Positions 62,001-64,000 of a stretch of 64,000 nucleotides of DNA are shown one piece after another. The DNA is taken from positions 6,508,198 through 6,572,197 of the forward strand of contig JAPWDM010000009.1 of NCBI GenBank assembly GCA_035578155.1, given 5' to 3'. Under the pieces are notes generated by a model, which was not told the origin of the DNA, did not search any database, and worked only from the letters and a program-made list of their open reading frames with translations. Origin of the DNA: Brachynemurus nebulosus. Lineage: Eukaryota; Arthropoda; Insecta; Neuroptera; Myrmeleontidae. Position 1 is the stretch's first letter. Each line of letters begins with the position of its first letter. The translations under genes were made by a program, and so were the position numbers.

Positions 62001-64000
62001 TTGTTGATTTTCCGGGAAACTTTAGGCGCTGGAAAGATTTAAATAGCAGTTATGATGAGCGCCTAAATAGCGCGTAATTCCTATATAAGTTTTATCTAAT
62101 TATCGCCGTTGGTTTAGATTTCGATATTTTCAATTTTTGTCTTTATATGCTGCTCAAATGAATTTTGTTGATTTTCCGGGAAACTTTAGGCGCTGGAAAG
62201 ATTTTAAGAGCAGTTATGATGAGCGCCTAAATAGCGCGTAATTCCTATATAAGTTTTATCTAATTATCGCCGTTGGTTTAGATTTCGATATTTTCAATTT
62301 TTGTCTTTATATGCTGCTCAAATGAATTTTGTTGATTTTCCGGGAAACTTTAGGCGCTGGAAAGATTTTAATAGCAGTTATGATGAGCGCCTAAATAGCG
62401 CGTAATTCCTATATAAGTTTTATCTAATTATCGCCGTTGGTTTAGATTTCGATATTTTCAATTTTTGTCTTTATATGCTGCTCAAATGAATTTTGTTGAT
62501 TTTCCGGGAAACTTTAGGCGCTGGAAAGATTTTAATAGCAGTTATGATGAGCGCCTAAATAGCGCGTAATTCCTATATAAGTTTTATCTAATTCTCGCCG
62601 TTGGTTTAGATTTCGATATTTTCAATTTTTGTCTTTATATGCTGCTCAAATGAATTATGTTGATTTTCCGGGAAACTTTAGGCGCTGGAAAGATTTTAAT
62701 AGCAGTTATGATGATCGCCAAAATAGCGCGTAATTCCTATATAAGCTTTATCTAATTAGCGCCGTTGGTTCAGTTTTAGATATTTTCAATTTTTGTCTTT
62801 ATATGCTGCTCAAATGAATTTTGTTGATTTTCCGGGAAACTTTAGGCGCTGGAAAGATTTTAATAGCAGTTATGATGAGCGCCTAAATAGCGCGTAATTC
62901 CTATATAAGTTTTATCTAATTATCGCCGTTGGTTTAGATTTCGATATTTTCAATTTTTGTCTTTATATGTTGCTCAAGTGAATTTTGTTGATTTTCCGGG
63001 AAACTTTAGGCGCTGGAAAGATTTTAATAGCAGTTATGATGAGCGCCTAAATAGCGCGTAATTCCTATATAAATTTTATCTAATTATCGCCGTTGGTTTA
63101 GATTTCGATATTTTCAATTTTTGTCTTTATATGCTGCTCAAATGAATTTTGTTGATTTTCCGGGAAACTTTAGGCGCTGGAAAGATTTTAATAGCAGTTA
63201 TGATGAGCGCCTAAATAGCGCGTAATTCCTATATAAGTTTTATCTAATTATCGCCGTTGGTTTAGATTTCGATATTTTCAATTTTTGTCTTTATATGCTG
63301 CTCAAATGAATTTTGTTGATTTTCCGGGAAACTTTAGGCGCTGGAAAGATTTTAATAGCAGTTATGATGAGCGCCTAAATAGCGCGTAATTCCTATATAA
63401 GTTTTATCTAATTCTCGCCGTTGGTTTAGATTTCGATATTTTCAATTTTTGTCTTTATATGCTGCTCAAATGAATTTTGTTGATTTTCCGGGAAACTTTA
63501 GGCGCTGGAAAGATTTAAATAGCAGTTATGATGAGCGCCTAAATAGCGCGTAATTCCTATATAAGTTTTATCTAATTATCGCCGTTGGTTTAGATTTCGA
63601 TATTTTCAATTTTTGTCTTTATATGCTGCTCAAATGAATTTTGTTGATTTTCCGGGAAACTTTAGGCGCTGGAAAGATTTTAAGAGCAGTTATGATGAGC
63701 GCCTAAATAGCGCGTAATTCCTATATAAGTTTTATCTAATTATCGCCGTTGGTTTAGATTTCGATATTTTCAATTTTTGTCTTTATATGCTGCTCAAATG
63801 AATTTTGTTGATTTTCCGGGAAACTTTAGGCGCTGGAAAGATTTTAATAGCAGTTATGATGAGCGCCTAAGTAGCGCGTAATTCCTATATAAGTTTTAGA
63901 TTTCGATATATTCAATTTTTGTCTTTATATGCTGCTCAAATGAATTTTGTTGATTTTCCGGGAAACTTTAGGCGCTGGAAAGATTTTAATAGCAGTTATG
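53034..64000. repeat. Higher-order repeat family of 20 to 24 monomers (up to 3937 bp)
   Basis: Units begin with a G monomer: GATCGCCAAAA starts at 53034, 56315, 60252 and 62713. Spacings are 3281 bp (20 monomers), 3937 bp (24) and 2461 bp (15), each plus one base. The 24-mer from 56315 holds, in order, G with CTCTATATG, TGTTGCTC, GATCGCCTAAAT with TAAATTTT, extra-T, CTCGCC, AATAACGCG, TTTTCTGGG with TTAAGAGC, GATTTAAATAG, TTTACCTAATT, GATTATCCGG, a second G monomer (AGCTTTTTC, GGGTCAG), GCTTCTC, and CTCGCC with TTTAGAGTTCG or AATTATG. The 20-mer lacks four of these monomers. The 15-mer lacks the section around the second G. Confidence 0.85.
63851..63992. repeat. Satellite monomer with a 22-bp internal deletion (142 bp)
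   Basis: AAGTTTTA joins directly to GATTTCG; the TCTAATTATCGCC segment and GTTGGTTTA are missing. TTTA occurs at both breakpoints, so slippage or microhomology-mediated loss explains it. The monomer also has ATATATTC instead of ATATTTTC. No other copy is seen in the window. Confidence 0.9.

Larger units (their letters stand above)
27693..64000. repeat. 164-bp satellite array, right block (about 221 monomers, continues past the window)
   Basis: Same satellite and same orientation as the left block. It resumes at the duplicated GCGC directly after the LTR, in phase with the left block: the interrupted monomer has a virtual start at 27681 and the next starts at 27845. Spacing is 164 bp with rare 163/165-bp monomers, two monomers carrying a 49-bp deletion, one with a 22-bp deletion near the end, and one with a 6-bp duplication near 48526. 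The array is still running at 64000, where a monomer starts at 63993. No gene is visible. The variants are organised into several different higher-order repeats, listed separately. Confidence 0.98.

Overview
The window is one long tandem satellite array interrupted by one young, apparently intact LTR retrotransposon. The DNA is eukaryotic and AT-rich. The satellite monomer is 164 bp, and about 56.7 kb of the 64 kb is satellite: 124 full monomers plus 16 bp on the left, about 221 on the right, all head-to-tail in one orientation. I see no host protein gene, tRNA, rRNA or CRISPR array. The gag-pol structure and base composition fit an arthropod, probably an insect, but nothing seen here fixes the species. 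A long homogenised array of near-nucleosome-length monomers suggests centromeric or pericentromeric heterochromatin; that is inference.

Layout. 1-20359: left satellite array. 20360-27692: a 7333-bp Ty3/gypsy-type element in reverse orientation, flanked by a 4-bp GCGC target-site duplication. 27693-64000: right satellite array, which runs off the end of the window.

The element has two 763-bp LTRs (5' LTR 26930-27692, 3' LTR 20360-21122) that differ at one base, a primer binding site, a gag gene (483 aa from the first ATG), a pol gene (protease, reverse transcriptase, RNase H, integrase) reached by a -1 frame change across a 13-base overlap, about 660 bp of non-coding DNA with a 35-base homopolymer, and a polypurine tract. 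There is no envelope gene. Gag would form the particle and Pol would process, copy and integrate the RNA.

The satellite is not a simple monomer array. Diagnostic variants recur at fixed multiples of 164 bp and define several local higher-order repeats (HORs): a 5+9 = 14-mer (4920-9511), a 13-mer (10496-12627), a 15-mer (13776-16238), a 22-mer interrupted by the retrotransposon (16896 onward), an exact-length tandem 16-mer (29816-35063), a 14-mer (37690 onward), a roughly 21-mer carrying a 49-bp deletion (43711 onward) and a 20- to 24-mer family (53034 to the end). The 22-mer next to the element supplies a paralogous empty site, so the insertion is younger than that HOR duplication. Each monomer carries a 9-bp dyad (TTTAGGCGC / GCGCCTAAA); the element landed in the GCGC of its right arm.
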